From positions 1-25,651 of IMG/VR virus record IMGVR_UViG_3300044641_003378: DNA of 25,651 nucleotides. One strand, given 5' to 3'. Both the position numbers and the translations under genes were made by a program. This DNA comes from a virus. The notes under the pieces were generated by a model. The model ran no database searches, was not told where the DNA came from, and worked only from the letters and a program-made list of their open reading frames with translations. Position 1 is the stretch's first letter; each line of letters begins with the position of its first letter. Positions 16,765 through 25,647 of this stretch are shown piece by piece.

Positions 16765-19700
16765 TATGTTGCTCTACGAGTTCCTGCTAAAGATCCGCCA
16801 AATCGTTGCTGATCTTTTATTACTCCTAACACTGCTCCATATATCTTATTATTTAAATTTTGTGATAATTCAACATCTTGCTGTTTATAACTTGTTGAGC
16901 TAGAGCCAACTTCAATAGTACCATCTCTATTTACATTAGTATTAAAGTTAAAAGAGTTGGTGGCATTACTGTTATTTACAACATTAGAGTTATTAACAGA
17001 TGAACCCATTCCTCCATTTTGTAAACCAACACCATATTTTTTAACTATTGGATTATTATATAATCCTCCTTCAGCATAAGCTGGAATTGTATCAGATAAA
17101 CGAGAACCAATTAAACCTCCTGATTGTTTGCGGCCAGGCATTTTTGGAGATCTTAAGAAAGATCTAATTCCAGAATAACTTTCCGCTCCTGTATATCCAC
17201 CAGTATATGGATTTATTAAATTCTTACCAGTATATGTGTTATATTTAGATACATCGCTAGGAGTAAGACCTGTTTCAGCATACATTTGAGGAGTATCTCC
17301 GTATGCTCTTAATCCTGCTCCAACCATTGTAGCTGTTCCAGACTCTGCAAAATCTTGCGCTCCAGCCGCCTCAGCATTAGATTTAAAATTAGACATGCCT
17401 TTAGTTAAACCAAAGCTAACTGCTGCCGCCGCTAAAGAACCTACAATACCAGCAATCATTTGTTTTCTTTGTCTATCTTTTTGACGTTTTTGTTCTTGTT
17501 TTTGTCTTTCTATATCTCTTAATTCGTTATATACTTGACTATTTTCAAGACCAGCAGTAGTCATACCCGCTTCCATAGATTGTAAATCAGTAAATTCTTT
17601 TGAAAAAGAACCTCCAGATGCAAATCTTGGAGCCATGCTAAAATTTAATTTATCAATTTCAGCAGGACCACCCATCGCCATTACTGCATTTCTATTTAAT
17701 ACATATTCACCATTCTCTAGCAATGCTGGATATTTATCTCCAGAACCAGTTCCAGAAATATACATACCAGATTGAGCGCGAATGTATCCTCCTTTTTGTT
17801 TCAAACCTCCAGCGGCTGCTGCATTACTTATTCCTGGGATATTCATGCCAAAACTTCCTAACAATCCATATATTGCACTTCTCATCATAATCGTACTCAT
17901 TTCATCAAGAAATTTTGAAGCTATCCCCATCAAAGCTTCTCCTAAATTATTTGATTCGCGAATTGCTGCTTTTATTCCGTCTACCAAACCATCACCAAAC
18001 ATTCTAGGCAGATCTCTTCCTAAAGTATTTATTAGCTCTTCACTTTGACCTCTTAAACTAGCCACACCAATTACAAAGTTGCCACCGAATGTAGATTGCA
18101 TTCTCTTGTATTCATCAGTATTTTTCTTAATTCGATCTCCAATATCTCTTTGTATAACCAAAATATCTTTTTCTTTTATTAATCTATTTTGTAAAGCTTT
18201 AGTGTCTTCAGCTATTTTATCTGATTCTTTAGTTTTAGATACTAAAGCTCTGTTTCTAATAGTTTCTAGTTGTTGATAAATGCTTAATGTTTGTTGATCT
18301 TGCATTAATTTGGCAGCTTCACTTTGCGAAACTCCAAGCTGTGCAGCTCTTGATTCAAAATTACTAGTTATATCTGAAATTTGTTGTTGAGTCAATTGAT
18401 TTTTAGCATCAACATTAAGCAAATCTTTTTTGTATTGAGAGAAATCATATCCTCCTAAAGAACTTGGTCTTTGCTGCTGTAATTGCTGATAAGCTTTGTA
18501 AGCAGAGATTTGTTCTGGAGTATATATTGCGTTTTTATCTTCTGGACTAATTGGAATAGCTGAATATGAATTTTGAAAACTCTTTATACTTTCATAATTT
18601 GATTGTCCTCCCATTTGTTGCATCAAAATATTATTAGTTAATTCAAAAACAGCATTTGTTAATCCCTCCAAAGCAGTTGTATTAGCTTCTCTTGTTGCAA
18701 TTTCTATTGCTGCTTGTTGTATTTGATCATTTAAAGTCGCGTCTTCGACTTTACGTCTTTCTTGTATCGCTTGATTTTCTAATCTGATTGTTTCTTCAGT
18801 GTTTGAGCGAACACCTTGACCCAAGATTCTAAAAGGATCTTGAACTCTGGCCTCAGTTAATTGAGCTTGAGCGCTTCCTCTTGCTGCGCTGATCGCTGAT
18901 CTAACTTGTAATTCATCGACCAACTCTCTCATTGCTCGTAAACGCAAAAGAATGCCTTTATCAACTTCTGCTCTTTTGACTGATAAATCTGTTTCTGCTT
19001 TTAATCTTGCCGCTTCGAATGAAGATCTAATACGATTTTCTTCTTCTAAGTATTTTTGATTAGCGTCAAAATTAATTTTTTCTTGTTTTGCTGTTTCTGT
19101 TGCATATTGAATAGATTTTTGAGCATTAGTATTTGTTAAGAATTCAGCACTCTTTGATAAAGCGTTTATAGCTCTTATAGCATCATTTAAATTTTTGAGA
19201 GAATCGGTATCTGTTTTATCTATAGCCTGTGCTTTTTCTGATAAAATCGCTCTTGCCTTATCCCTACCACTTTCGCTTAGTAAGTCAGCGGTATTTATTT
19301 TAGAACTCATTCCAGCGACTTTAACAGTTTTAAAAGCTTCTTCTAGATTTTGTTTATTTAGATTATTAAGTATTTGAGGCAAATTAAAATCATAATTTCC
19401 TTTTTGAATTTGTGGTAGCAAAGCGCTTTCAAAATATTGTGCATTTTGTTGCGATTGCAATATATTAGATTTAAAAATATCTGTTAACTTAGATGTATTT
19501 TTTTCTAAGAAATCGTTCTTTGCTTTTTCTTGATCTATTTGAAACTTATTATTGTTTAATTGTATTTTATTTATGCCTTCGGTATATTTTCTTGTCGCAA
19601 TTTGAGGTGCCATTTGTAATTTGCTAAATTCGTCCAATGTGTCAGACAAGAAAGAATCTAGAAAACTATTAAAACCAGTAGAAAATTCTAATATTGTATT

Positions 19701-22700
19701 TTGAATTCTATTTTCACCAGTTGTTGATATAAATCGTTTTTCAAGATCAAAATTTTGTTTTTGTAAATTATTAGCTATTCTTTCAAAAATTGCTGAATAA
19801 GATTCAGTAGCTATTTTATTAAAATTAGCAAATATTTTACTTGTGTCTTTTAATAATTCATTTTTCTCTAAACCTTTAATTAATTCATCGATTTGTTCAT
19901 CTGTCAAATCCACTATTTTTTTATTAGCCGCTAAAATATTTGCTTCAAAATTCTTATCAGTTTTTGCATTTATATTTCTTTTAGCCAAAAGCGGACCTAA
20001 AATGTCAGTAGTTACAGCAAAATCTCTAATTCTTTTTGATTCGACATTATCAGTTCCCATTTCACCCTGAAACATTAGATCTTCAAATTTTTTTGTTCCT
20101 TTTATATTTTGTAAGCCTTTAATAAAATTTTTTCTCTCCTCTTCATTTAAACTAATAGATAAATCTGAAATAGTTTGATTAACATCTCCGCTTTCAAATA
20201 GCCCTTTTTGAAAAGCTCGTTCAGCTGTTACTTTATTAGTATAATCTTGCAATTGTTTTGTCATAATACTAACATCACCACCAGCAGCTAAAAACATTTC
20301 CTGTAAATTAGTATCTTTAATTTGATTAAAGCCTAAAGCAAGATTTTTTGTTGCAGTTTCTATCTCTGTAGAAGAAGCTCCTTTTGAAATTAGATCAGTT
20401 AATTGTTTTTGACTTTCTATATATGAAGAAGCTGATTGAATATTTTGTTGATTTATTTGTGATTGCTTTTCATTTAAAGCTGTTAATTCTTCAACAGAAA
20501 GATTAGCAGCGTCTAAACTACTTTTTAGACCAATTAAAGCTCCTATTGTTCCACCTATTGCTGCGCCAACAGGACCAAAAGCAGCACCTATACCAGCACC
20601 AGTAGTAATAGCTGTTAATCCAGTGCTTAAACCAGATTGAGCTTGACGTTCACCAGTTGTCATATCTTCTCTTTTCTTATTTCCAAATACTGCTTGTTCG
20701 GCCAATCCAGCGATCATTGGACCAGCAATCGAAATAGCAGTACTCGCCGAAGCTAAACTCTTGGCAAATTTACTCTGTTGATTATTTATTTCTTTGGAAG
20801 CTTTATTCATTGCAGCATCAAGTTTTTGACCAGATACGCCTCCAGCAGTAAGGGCATTTTTTAATTTACCTAATTCGGTATCTATAAGTTTTGTTCTACC
20901 TCCAAACATGCTTTCAAATAATCCCATTTGCTCATCTGCATTTTGAATAGTATTTATTAAATTTTCTATTGCTTTTGCAATATCATCATCAGACATTGAT
21001 GCAGGAGCATTAGTTTGTGTATTTTTACCCTTTTTCCCACCTCTACCTTTTTTTCCAAAATTAGGCACAAATCCTCCACTCATTAAGCCAGCAGCTTTTT
21101 GCCCTCTCATTGAATCACTCAATGCATTACTTAAACCGCCATGATCAGCTATTGCGGAACTAAATGTTGGTTGACTGCTGTTTCTAATGTGTGGGAAAGG
21201 TTTTGTATCGAAGATAGCTTTATTGCCGCTCATGCTTTCTTCTAAGCCCATTACTGCTTGTTTATAAGCGAAATTAGGAATAAAACCTGACGCTGAATTC
21301 AAAATCATTTTCTTACTTGCAGCATTATATGTCCAACGCCCCATCTTATCGTACATGGCTTTATTATTTTTATAATCGCCATAGAAAATTCCTTGTTCTT
21401 TGTATTTTTTCAATTTCTCCATTTCGCCAAGATTTTGAAGATTAGAAACACCAGCCAAATCAGATCTTAAAGCTGCATAATTAACTGCTCCTACTCCTTC
21501 TGCTCTTTTACGATAATCAGATAATTTAACCTGAGTACCTATATAACTATTTTTAATTAACCAATCTTCATAAGATTTTCTTAACAAACCTGTTCTTGAT
21601 TTAATTTCTTTTTTGTCTACAAACTTACCAGATTCAGCGTAATTTTTAAGAAAATCCCAAGCAGATTTTGTTTCTGGATTACTAGACCAAAAAACACCTA
21701 AAACTTTAGAAAGTCTATCGTAATTAACTTTCTTCATTTTACCAGAAACTTTACCAGTATAAACAGCATCAGGATTTGGAACATATCTTGAATTTCCAAA
21801 GTTTTCACTCATTCCCCTTCCAAGTCCTAATGAAGTAGTTCTACCCGCGCTAGATAAATTTAAAGCTGCTGACTTAGCAGAACGTTGAGCAGCTTCATTA
21901 ACATCACCTACTAATCTGGGATTTACTGAAGAAGCGTCAGGTATAAATACATTATTTCCTAATATGGACATAACCATATTATTCCAAGCTTCTTCTAACA
22001 TATAACCATACAATCTCTCACCGGGTTTTCTGGCATTAGTGCCACTTAATCCAGTTCCTTCTTCGGGAAATATATCTCCAGGACCAGTTTTTGTTCTATA
22101 AAAATTAGCATTAACTTTTTTTCCATTAAAATTAGGAATAAAACCACTTGCAGCAGCCATTGCTAAAAACGCAGGATTTTTTACATAACTATTTAATAAA
22201 CTATTTGTTTCTGCGGACAATCCTTTTACAAGATCAGGGCTATTTTTGGTCATTTGAGAATAACTCGTACCAGCTAAAGGACCAAAAAGTTTTTTACCTA
22301 ATTCTGAAGGTATTTGATTTTCATGACCTACTTCATTAAAAGCAATAATTAATTCTTTTAATTTTGCGGCTGCTGCGGGATTAGATTTGGATAGTGTTTC
22401 GTATTTTCTTGTTAATTCGCCAGTAATACTTCCTGGTAAATTCTTTTTTGGATAGCCTTTATATTCTATGCCTATACCAAATTCTTTTAACCCAGCATCT
22501 AACGCCGCTTGTTTTTGATTTGTTCCTGGTTGTAATACATAGCCTCTTATCAAATCGTTTTTTACATTTGGTTGAGAAACTAATTGCATTGCTTTGAATG
22601 CAAAATCCTCATATAATGGAGCAAATATATTACTGTCTCCTCTCTCATCTGCTCCTTCAGCAGTGCTTTTGAAATTGATTTGTCTAAAAGTTTCTGTATC

Positions 22701-25244
22701 ACTTGCTTTAGATATTCCCAAAGCAGGTTGAATAGCATCAAAAGCAGGATTACCAAATTTTTTAAACCAAGGAATTCTTATTGCACTTGTAGGAGGAGCA
22801 AAATTAGGAATAAAACCTGAAAAGACGCTCAAATCACCAAATTTTTTTCTTCCAGCTCTAGCTACTTTATACATTGCATCTTTTTTATCTTCTAGTTCTT
22901 TATCACTCGCAGCAATATCTGACTGAGATAAAAATTGAATAGCTTTTGGATGCGCGTAATTGCCTTGTGAATCTATTTCTTGCCATAGACCTTTTTTAGC
23001 TTTTTTAGCTTTTAAAGTTTTATCTATTAAATCTTTTTCATCTACATATCTTAAATCAGGAACACCATAACCTTTAGATATTAATCCTTCAGATAGTTCA
23101 TTAGAAATAAAACTTAATCTATCATAAGCGGCTTTTCCTGTAGCATTAATAGCGGGAGCAAATTTTTCTGCTGTAGGATAGTATTTTAAAGCAAGTCCTT
23201 TAGCTGCTAAACCCCATCTTTGATTACTTTCAACAGCATCTACTTTTTCTAAACGAAAATCTCTAACTCTTTTTATTGTTGCATCCGCTGTAACAGTATC
23301 TCCATCTTTTACATCATATGGTCTAGCTGCGACATCTAAAATTTCAGCAAAATTAGGTATAAATCCACTATACATATATGGATCAACACCTGTTCTATTT
23401 ATAGCATTTTGTCTATGTGCGCGGCCAGCTTTTGATCCAGCAGGAGGATTAATAAAAGGTTGAGCAAAACCGGGAATATATTTAACATCTTCTGCTGTAT
23501 TCATCACTCCACCAACAGGAGATGAAACGACTCTACCGGGAGTATATCCACCAGCTTGTGCGCCAACAACTTCAGCCATTTTTGTTGCGTTAGGAATGTA
23601 TCCACCTGCGCGTGTAACTTGTAATCCACCAGAACCTTTAACTCTTACTCCTTGTCCAGCTAATTGAACAGCTAGTTGTTTAGCAAGGGTAGTTTGCATT
23701 TGATACTCTGCTGTTTGTTGTCTAGCTAACTGAAGTAATAATTGAGCTTGTGCAGCTTGATTACCCATTGTTCCAGCGAGAGCCTGAGAAACAGGTCCTT
23801 GTTGCTGCATAATTTGCAAAATAGATTGTTCAATATTTTTTCTATTTTGTGTTTCAGTCGTTATACCAGCAATCTGAGGCAAAGCCTGACTCAGATAAGT
23901 AAAAGAATTTTGTATTAACTTAAAAAGCGTAAAGAAAGCTGCAATAGCACCGGGACCAGCTATTACATTACGAATACCTTTTAATAAACCATTTGCAAAA
24001 GTAGAACCAACCCCTTCTCCTTCGAGAACTTCATTCAACGATTCAATAAAAGATTTTAATTGCTCAGTTCCATACTTAGCCAATGGCTCAAATGTTACTT
24101 TTCCAATATTATTAGCTAATTGTTGAGTAGAAGTTGCAGTTTGCTTTAATAAAGCATCAAGAGTTTGATTCAATTTTGCAGTTGCTACTTCAGCTTCATT
24201 TGTTGCCGCTGCGCCTCTTTGTAAAGCTCCAGCATATGTGCCTTGTGATTTATTTAAATCATTAACAATTGCTTTTAAGATATTAACTTGATAAACACCT
24301 GCAACTTGTTCTGACAATTGCGCTCTTTGAGCATCAGCTAAACCTTTATAAGCTCCAGCAAAGTTTTGTAATATTTGGACGGCTGGCAAGATATTACCTT
24401 GAACGTCTCTTACAGAAATATTAAAAGCTTCTAATTGATCTAAAGTATCAGTACGTTGTAAGCGAGTAAAAATTGTTTTTAATGCGTTACCAATTACCGC
24501 GCCACCTCTTGCTGTACTTTGTTGAGCTGAAGTGACCAATGCGTTCAATTGATCAAGACTAACACCTGCTTCTTGCGCCGCTTGTCCTGTACGAGACAAA
24601 GCTTCGGCCAAATCTCCTGCACCTACAGCATAATCTTGTTCTACAGCAACTAGCTTATTTAAAATTTGAGTGGTAGAAATTCCAGTTGCAGCGAATCCGT
24701 TTACGGTAGATGTCAATGCATCAACAGCATTTGCAGTGCTAATTCCCGCCAATCTTGTTAATGTCAATGCATCTTTTGTTCTTTGAAGAGTTTCTTCAGC
24801 TTTCAAACCTTGACGAGAGAATTCAAGAGCGGCTTTAGAAGCGTCATCGAATGAAGAAGCTGTTAATTTAGTTACATTAAATAAATCTGTACTAAATTTT
24901 TGCAACTGACTTGTAGTTAATCCGAATACGCGATTAATATCTGCAAGATTTTTTTCAACTTCAATTGTTACATTAGCTAATTCCTTGAAACTGCGAATTA
25001 CACCTCCAAGAACAGCAGTAGAAGCGCCGAATGCAATAACGCGAGCATTAGAAGCAGCGAGCGCAGCTTCGAAGTCTTTAACATCACCAGTGATTCTTCC
25101 TAGTGGTTGAGAAAAACCTCGTTGATTAATGCTTAGATTAATTTGGTTATTCTGAGCGAATCTTTGATTATACGCTTGAACACCAGCTTGAATAGAAGCT
25201 GTTAATGCTGCTTGATTGGCCGCGACATTAATTTGAACTGCCAT
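16764..25244 (-). CDS. Giant tail tape measure protein with embedded modules
   Basis: The 2826-residue protein is the tail length ruler. Residues about 80-370 match the TP901-type tape measure core (LTLTRLAGISTANAVDAL, VEQDYAVGAGDLAEALSRTGQAA, QSTARGGAVIGNALKTIFTRLQ). Hydrophobic helices lie near 428-455, 1495-1515, 1545-1572 (GAAFGPVGAAIGGTIGALIG) and 2594-2615. Residues about 1580-2480 are Gln/Lys/Glu-rich helix and coiled coil. The C-terminal part has the familiar tape measure motifs GSGDKYPALLENGEYVLNRNAV (about 2497-2518) and GGLIGSRLSDTIPAYAEGG (about 2707-2726). Between about 546 and 1397 the rod is broken by compact modules set off by SGFIPNFA-type motifs, one an SNase-like domain. 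I noticed no cysteine in the translation. It starts 28 nt after the upstream stop, behind a GTGTAAATA element and no Shine-Dalgarno. Confidence 0.95.
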   Translation of the reverse strand: MAVQINVAANQAALTASIQAGVQAYNQRFAQNNQINLSINQRGFSQPLGRITGDVKDFEAALAASNARVIAFGASTAVLGGVIRSFKELANVTIEVEKNLADINRVFGLTTSQLQKFSTDLFNVTKLTASSFDDASKAALEFSRQGLKAEETLQRTKDALTLTRLAGISTANAVDALTSTVNGFAATGISTTQILNKLVAVEQDYAVGAGDLAEALSRTGQAAQEAGVSLDQLNALVTSAQQSTARGGAVIGNALKTIFTRLQRTDTLDQLEAFNISVRDVQGNILPAVQILQNFAGAYKGLADAQRAQLSEQVAGVYQVNILKAIVNDLNKSQGTYAGALQRGAAATNEAEVATAKLNQTLDALLKQTATSTQQLANNIGKVTFEPLAKYGTEQLKSFIESLNEVLEGEGVGSTFANGLLKGIRNVIAGPGAIAAFFTLFKLIQNSFTYLSQALPQIAGITTETQNRKNIEQSILQIMQQQGPVSQALAGTMGNQAAQAQLLLQLARQQTAEYQMQTTLAKQLAVQLAGQGVRVKGSGGLQVTRAGGYIPNATKMAEVVGAQAGGYTPGRVVSSPVGGVMNTAEDVKYIPGFAQPFINPPAGSKAGRAHRQNAINRTGVDPYMYSGFIPNFAEILDVAARPYDVKDGDTVTADATIKRVRDFRLEKVDAVESNQRWGLAAKGLALKYYPTAEKFAPAINATGKAAYDRLSFISNELSEGLISKGYGVPDLRYVDEKDLIDKTLKAKKAKKGLWQEIDSQGNYAHPKAIQFLSQSDIAASDKELEDKKDAMYKVARAGRKKFGDLSVFSGFIPNFAPPTSAIRIPWFKKFGNPAFDAIQPALGISKASDTETFRQINFKSTAEGADERGDSNIFAPLYEDFAFKAMQLVSQPNVKNDLIRGYVLQPGTNQKQAALDAGLKEFGIGIEYKGYPKKNLPGSITGELTRKYETLSKSNPAAAAKLKELIIAFNEVGHENQIPSELGKKLFGPLAGTSYSQMTKNSPDLVKGLSAETNSLLNSYVKNPAFLAMAAASGFIPNFNGKKVNANFYRTKTGPGDIFPEEGTGLSGTNARKPGERLYGYMLEEAWNNMVMSILGNNVFIPDASSVNPRLVGDVNEAAQRSAKSAALNLSSAGRTTSLGLGRGMSENFGNSRYVPNPDAVYTGKVSGKMKKVNYDRLSKVLGVFWSSNPETKSAWDFLKNYAESGKFVDKKEIKSRTGLLRKSYEDWLIKNSYIGTQVKLSDYRKRAEGVGAVNYAALRSDLAGVSNLQNLGEMEKLKKYKEQGIFYGDYKNNKAMYDKMGRWTYNAASKKMILNSASGFIPNFAYKQAVMGLEESMSGNKAIFDTKPFPHIRNSSQPTFSSAIADHGGLSNALSDSMRGQKAAGLMSGGFVPNFGKKGRGGKKGKNTQTNAPASMSDDDIAKAIENLINTIQNADEQMGLFESMFGGRTKLIDTELGKLKNALTAGGVSGQKLDAAMNKASKEINNQQSKFAKSLASASTAISIAGPMIAGLAEQAVFGNKKREDMTTGERQAQSGLSTGLTAITTGAGIGAAFGPVGAAIGGTIGALIGLKSSLDAANLSVEELTALNEKQSQINQQNIQSASSYIESQKQLTDLISKGASSTEIETATKNLALGFNQIKDTNLQEMFLAAGGDVSIMTKQLQDYTNKVTAERAFQKGLFESGDVNQTISDLSISLNEEERKNFIKGLQNIKGTKKFEDLMFQGEMGTDNVESKRIRDFAVTTDILGPLLAKRNINAKTDKNFEANILAANKKIVDLTDEQIDELIKGLEKNELLKDTSKIFANFNKIATESYSAIFERIANNLQKQNFDLEKRFISTTGENRIQNTILEFSTGFNSFLDSFLSDTLDEFSKLQMAPQIATRKYTEGINKIQLNNNKFQIDQEKAKNDFLEKNTSKLTDIFKSNILQSQQNAQYFESALLPQIQKGNYDFNLPQILNNLNKQNLEEAFKTVKVAGMSSKINTADLLSESGRDKARAILSEKAQAIDKTDTDSLKNLNDAIRAINALSKSAEFLTNTNAQKSIQYATETAKQEKINFDANQKYLEEENRIRSSFEAARLKAETDLSVKRAEVDKGILLRLRAMRELVDELQVRSAISAARGSAQAQLTEARVQDPFRILGQGVRSNTEETIRLENQAIQERRKVEDATLNDQIQQAAIEIATREANTTALEGLTNAVFELTNNILMQQMGGQSNYESIKSFQNSYSAIPISPEDKNAIYTPEQISAYKAYQQLQQQRPSSLGGYDFSQYKKDLLNVDAKNQLTQQQISDITSNFESRAAQLGVSQSEAAKLMQDQQTLSIYQQLETIRNRALVSKTKESDKIAEDTKALQNRLIKEKDILVIQRDIGDRIKKNTDEYKRMQSTFGGNFVIGVASLRGQSEELINTLGRDLPRMFGDGLVDGIKAAIRESNNLGEALMGIASKFLDEMSTIMMRSAIYGLLGSFGMNIPGISNAAAAGGLKQKGGYIRAQSGMYISGTGSGDKYPALLENGEYVLNRNAVMAMGGPAEIDKLNFSMAPRFASGGSFSKEFTDLQSMEAGMTTAGLENSQVYNELRDIERQKQEQKRQKDRQRKQMIAGIVGSLAAAAVSFGLTKGMSNFKSNAEAAGAQDFAESGTATMVGAGLRAYGDTPQMYAETGLTPSDVSKYNTYTGKNLINPYTGGYTGAESYSGIRSFLRSPKMPGRKQSGGLIGSRLSDTIPAYAEGGLYNNPIVKKYGVGLQNGGMGSSVNNSNVVNNSNATNSFNFNTNVNRDGTIEVGSSSTSYKQQDVELSQNLNNKIYGAVLGVIKDQQRFGGSLAGTRRAT
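21054..23609 (-). repeat. SGFIPNFA motif repeats in the tape measure
   Basis: Five copies start at residues 626 (SGFIPNFA), 809 (SGFIPNFA), 1033 (SGFIPNFN), 1319 (SGFIPNFA) and 1389 (SGGFVPNFG). Weaker relatives precede them: AGGYIPNA at 546, AGGYTPGRV near 565 and YIPGFAQPF near 588. The segments between strong copies are about 175, 216, 278 and 62 residues. Serine is encoded AGT in copies 1 and 3 but TCA in copies 2 and 4, and Gly/Ile codons also vary, so the peptide rather than the DNA is conserved. Confidence 0.92.
22977..23318 (-). other. Staphylococcal-nuclease-like (SNase) domain inside the tape measure
   Basis: Residues about 643-756 read as an SNase/TNase domain. D647-G-D649-T fits the DGDT calcium/first-strand motif; R664 in FRLEKVDAVES is followed at +5 by D669 and at +8 by E672, the spacing of Arg35, Asp40 and Glu43 in staphylococcal nuclease (FRLLLVDTPE); R709 in AAYDRLSF fits Arg87 of the 'YGR.La' strand; SEGLISKGYG fits the following helix, and AKKAKKGLW ends at W754, like the family's C-terminal '..GLW'. 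The Thr after Asp40 is Ala here. All three catalytic positions are kept, so nuclease activity is plausible. It lies between SGFIPNFA copies at 626 and 809. Confidence 0.72.
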
Positions 25245-25272
25245 ATTTCTTATTTACACGTTAAATTATTGA
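25245..25272 (-). promoter_or_regulatory. Leader of tape measure gene, possible regulatory element
   Basis: These 28 nt are the longest non-coding gap in the window. On the minus strand they contain GTGTAAATA (25251-25259), 6 nt before the ATG, followed by AGAAAT. Related elements precede two other starts: GTGTAAATA at 7331-7339 and GTGTAATA at 2972-2979. TGTAAATA is one base from a T4-type late promoter box (TATAAATA), but the distance to the ATG is very short, so a translation-start element or chance in AT-rich DNA are alternatives. No hairpin or Shine-Dalgarno is evident. Confidence 0.25.
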
Positions 25273-25647
25273 TTATCCGAATATTTTCATCATATCATCC
25301 ATACTTAATGAACCACCTTTCTTCTTGGCCTCATCAGCTAAAGAAAGAGTTTTTTGACCTTTAGCCTTCAAACCTATATATTCAAGATCTTCGGAAGTCG
25401 CTCCAACGATAGAAGTAGCTTGGTTTTCTTTATTATTTTTATTTTCTATAGCTTTTTTAGCATTTTCATTTGCATTGACGTAATCAATGATCTTATCAGG
25501 ATCATTTTTAATTTCTTGAGGCATTTTATCATTCTGCTGAAATACATTCTTGAAAAATCTAGCATAAATAAGTAATTTTACTTGATTATAAGTAAGTTCA
25601 CATACTGATTTACCAAAGAATTCAGTAGGATTTTCTGCAAAAGGCAT
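25273..25647 (-). CDS. Small tail gene upstream of tape measure, candidate tail assembly chaperone; 5' end may be cut
   Basis: The 124-residue product from the ATG at 25647 has no recognisable motif. Its N-terminal third (FFGKSVCELTYNQVKLLIYARFFKNVFQQ) is a mixed hydrophobic helix region; the middle (ANENAKKAIENKNNKENQ) is highly charged and probably disordered; the end (LADEAKKKGGSLSMDDMMKIFG) may form a short helix. In lambda-type phages the gene directly upstream of the tape measure encodes the tail assembly chaperone (gpG/gpGT), so that role is suggested by position only. The ATG is 4 nt from the window edge and the frame stays open there, so the true start could lie outside. I cannot see the region where a programmed frameshift would occur. 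Confidence 0.6.
   Translation of the reverse strand: MPFAENPTEFFGKSVCELTYNQVKLLIYARFFKNVFQQNDKMPQEIKNDPDKIIDYVNANENAKKAIENKNNKENQATSIVGATSEDLEYIGLKAKGQKTLSLADEAKKKGGSLSMDDMMKIFG

Noticed and set aside
16764-25244. Peptidoglycan hydrolase (lysozyme, NlpC/P60 or M23) in the tape measure
   Set aside because: No HxH/HxxxD M23 motif, no Cys for NlpC/P60, and no lysozyme/SLT signature was found in the translation.
25273-25400. Programmed frameshift of tail chaperone G/GT type at the right edge
   Set aside because: The A-rich runs in the gene are ordinary Lys codons, and no overlapping downstream frame reaches the tape measure; the likely site would be outside the window.
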